This document shows, one piece after another, positions 49,254 through 49,346 of a stretch of 49,346 bases of DNA (the stretch's first letter is position 1; every line of letters begins with the position of its first letter). A program made the position numbers and the translations under genes. The stretch spans positions 1 to 49,346 of the forward strand of contig CAOKIU010000010.1 of NCBI GenBank assembly GCA_948468595.1, written 5' to 3'. The notes under the pieces were generated by a model. It was given only the letters and a program-made list of their open reading frames with translations. It ran no database searches and had not been told where the DNA came from. This DNA is from an uncultured Christensenella sp. Its GTDB lineage: Bacteria > Bacillota > Clostridia > Christensenellales > UBA1750.

Positions 49254-49346
49254 GCACGCGGGCAAAACCGAGGGCGATTTTCCATCGGCAACCAGCTCGG
49301 AGGGCTGATATGTTTTCAATTCGCCCCGCATCTGTTCCCTGGGCGA
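49254..49346. repeat. 93-bp direct repeat, copy 2 (reaches the window end)
   Basis: Second copy, offset 249 bp from the first. It ends exactly at the last base of the window, so its true boundary and any further copies are unknown. Between the copies there is a 10-bp hairpin, aaaggttcct/aggaaccttt, at about 49216-49243. Confidence 0.9.

Larger units (their letters stand above)
48795..49346. other. Terminal region without a supported gene
   Basis: Apart from the hairpin at 48952-48984 and the two 93-bp repeats, I see no gene. A minus-strand frame (48945-49331) spans both repeats, but it has no family resemblance and no clear ribosome site. Confidence 0.5.

Noticed and set aside
48945..49331. 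Minus-strand frame of 128 codons as a gene
   Set aside because: No clear ribosome site or family match; its shared peptide comes from the DNA repeat. Kept as a finding, not as a gene.
49005..49346. CRISPR array or tRNA cluster
   Set aside because: Two 93-bp repeats 249 bp apart, without cloverleaf features or cas genes.

Overview
The window comes from a GC-rich Gram-positive anaerobe of the Clostridia, most likely host- or gut-associated. Evidence: strong AGGAGG-type ribosome sites, TTGACA/TATAAT promoters with 17-bp spacers, many long-stem intrinsic terminators, an L-box lysine riboswitch, a BlaI/BlaR1-type pair, a FeoA-FeoA-FeoB iron system and DUF3842. The order or genus cannot be fixed from this sequence. 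No rRNA, tRNA, CRISPR array, transposase or phage gene was seen; repeats and long hairpins are the only mobile-like elements.

Layout. 1-3355 (+): the 3' end of a tandem PepSY protein, a GH78 alpha-L-rhamnosidase and a GNAT acetyltransferase. 3464-5281 (-): a SAM methyltransferase and a D-2-hydroxyacid dehydrogenase. 5446-9213: the ferrous-iron operon feoA-feoA-feoB, a Cys-rich FeoB-associated peptide and a short metalloregulator-like HTH protein, divergent from a full DtxR/MntR regulator across two inverted-repeat operators. 9263-12894 (-): BlaI repressor plus an M56/BlaR1-like membrane protease with an unusually large ectodomain. 13054-14421 (+): ADP-ribosylglycohydrolase.

14493-20534 (+) is the most unusual part: a promoter, a roughly 200-nt leader containing an intrinsic terminator, then a NifH-like reductase, two nitrogenase component-1-like subunits, and the permease, ATPase and lipoprotein of a NitT/TauT-type ABC importer. 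Most genes overlap by 4-8 nt. The cysteine pattern argues against N2 fixation and suggests a reductase of the DPOR/CfbCD/MarHDK sort acting on an imported small molecule. No substrate can be assigned.

20678-24144: HAD phosphatase (+), two small flavodoxin-like proteins, a repeat region and a glycerate kinase (-). 24320-31289 (-): hybrid sensor kinase, amidohydrolase, CobW-type metal GTPase, UroD/MtaA-type methyltransferase and DUF1638; the last three look like a corrinoid methyl-transfer module. 31361-36796: cupin protein, GH38 alpha-mannosidase with a hypothetical partner, zinc-ribbon membrane protein, small membrane protein and a membrane-anchored XRE regulator. 37343-38950: a frameshifted lipid kinase, DUF3842 and a small XRE regulator.

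39343-41843 (-): lysine-riboswitch-controlled dapA followed by a dapB fused to a tandem ACT domain. 42039-44408 (+): a DUF3825-S1 RNA-binding-type protein with a structured leader. 44495-48794 (-): FGGY sugar kinase, isocitrate/isopropylmalate-type dehydrogenase, GntR regulator and deoC, probably one catabolic operon. 48952-49346: non-coding or doubtful sequence with a 93-bp direct repeat that runs off the window end.
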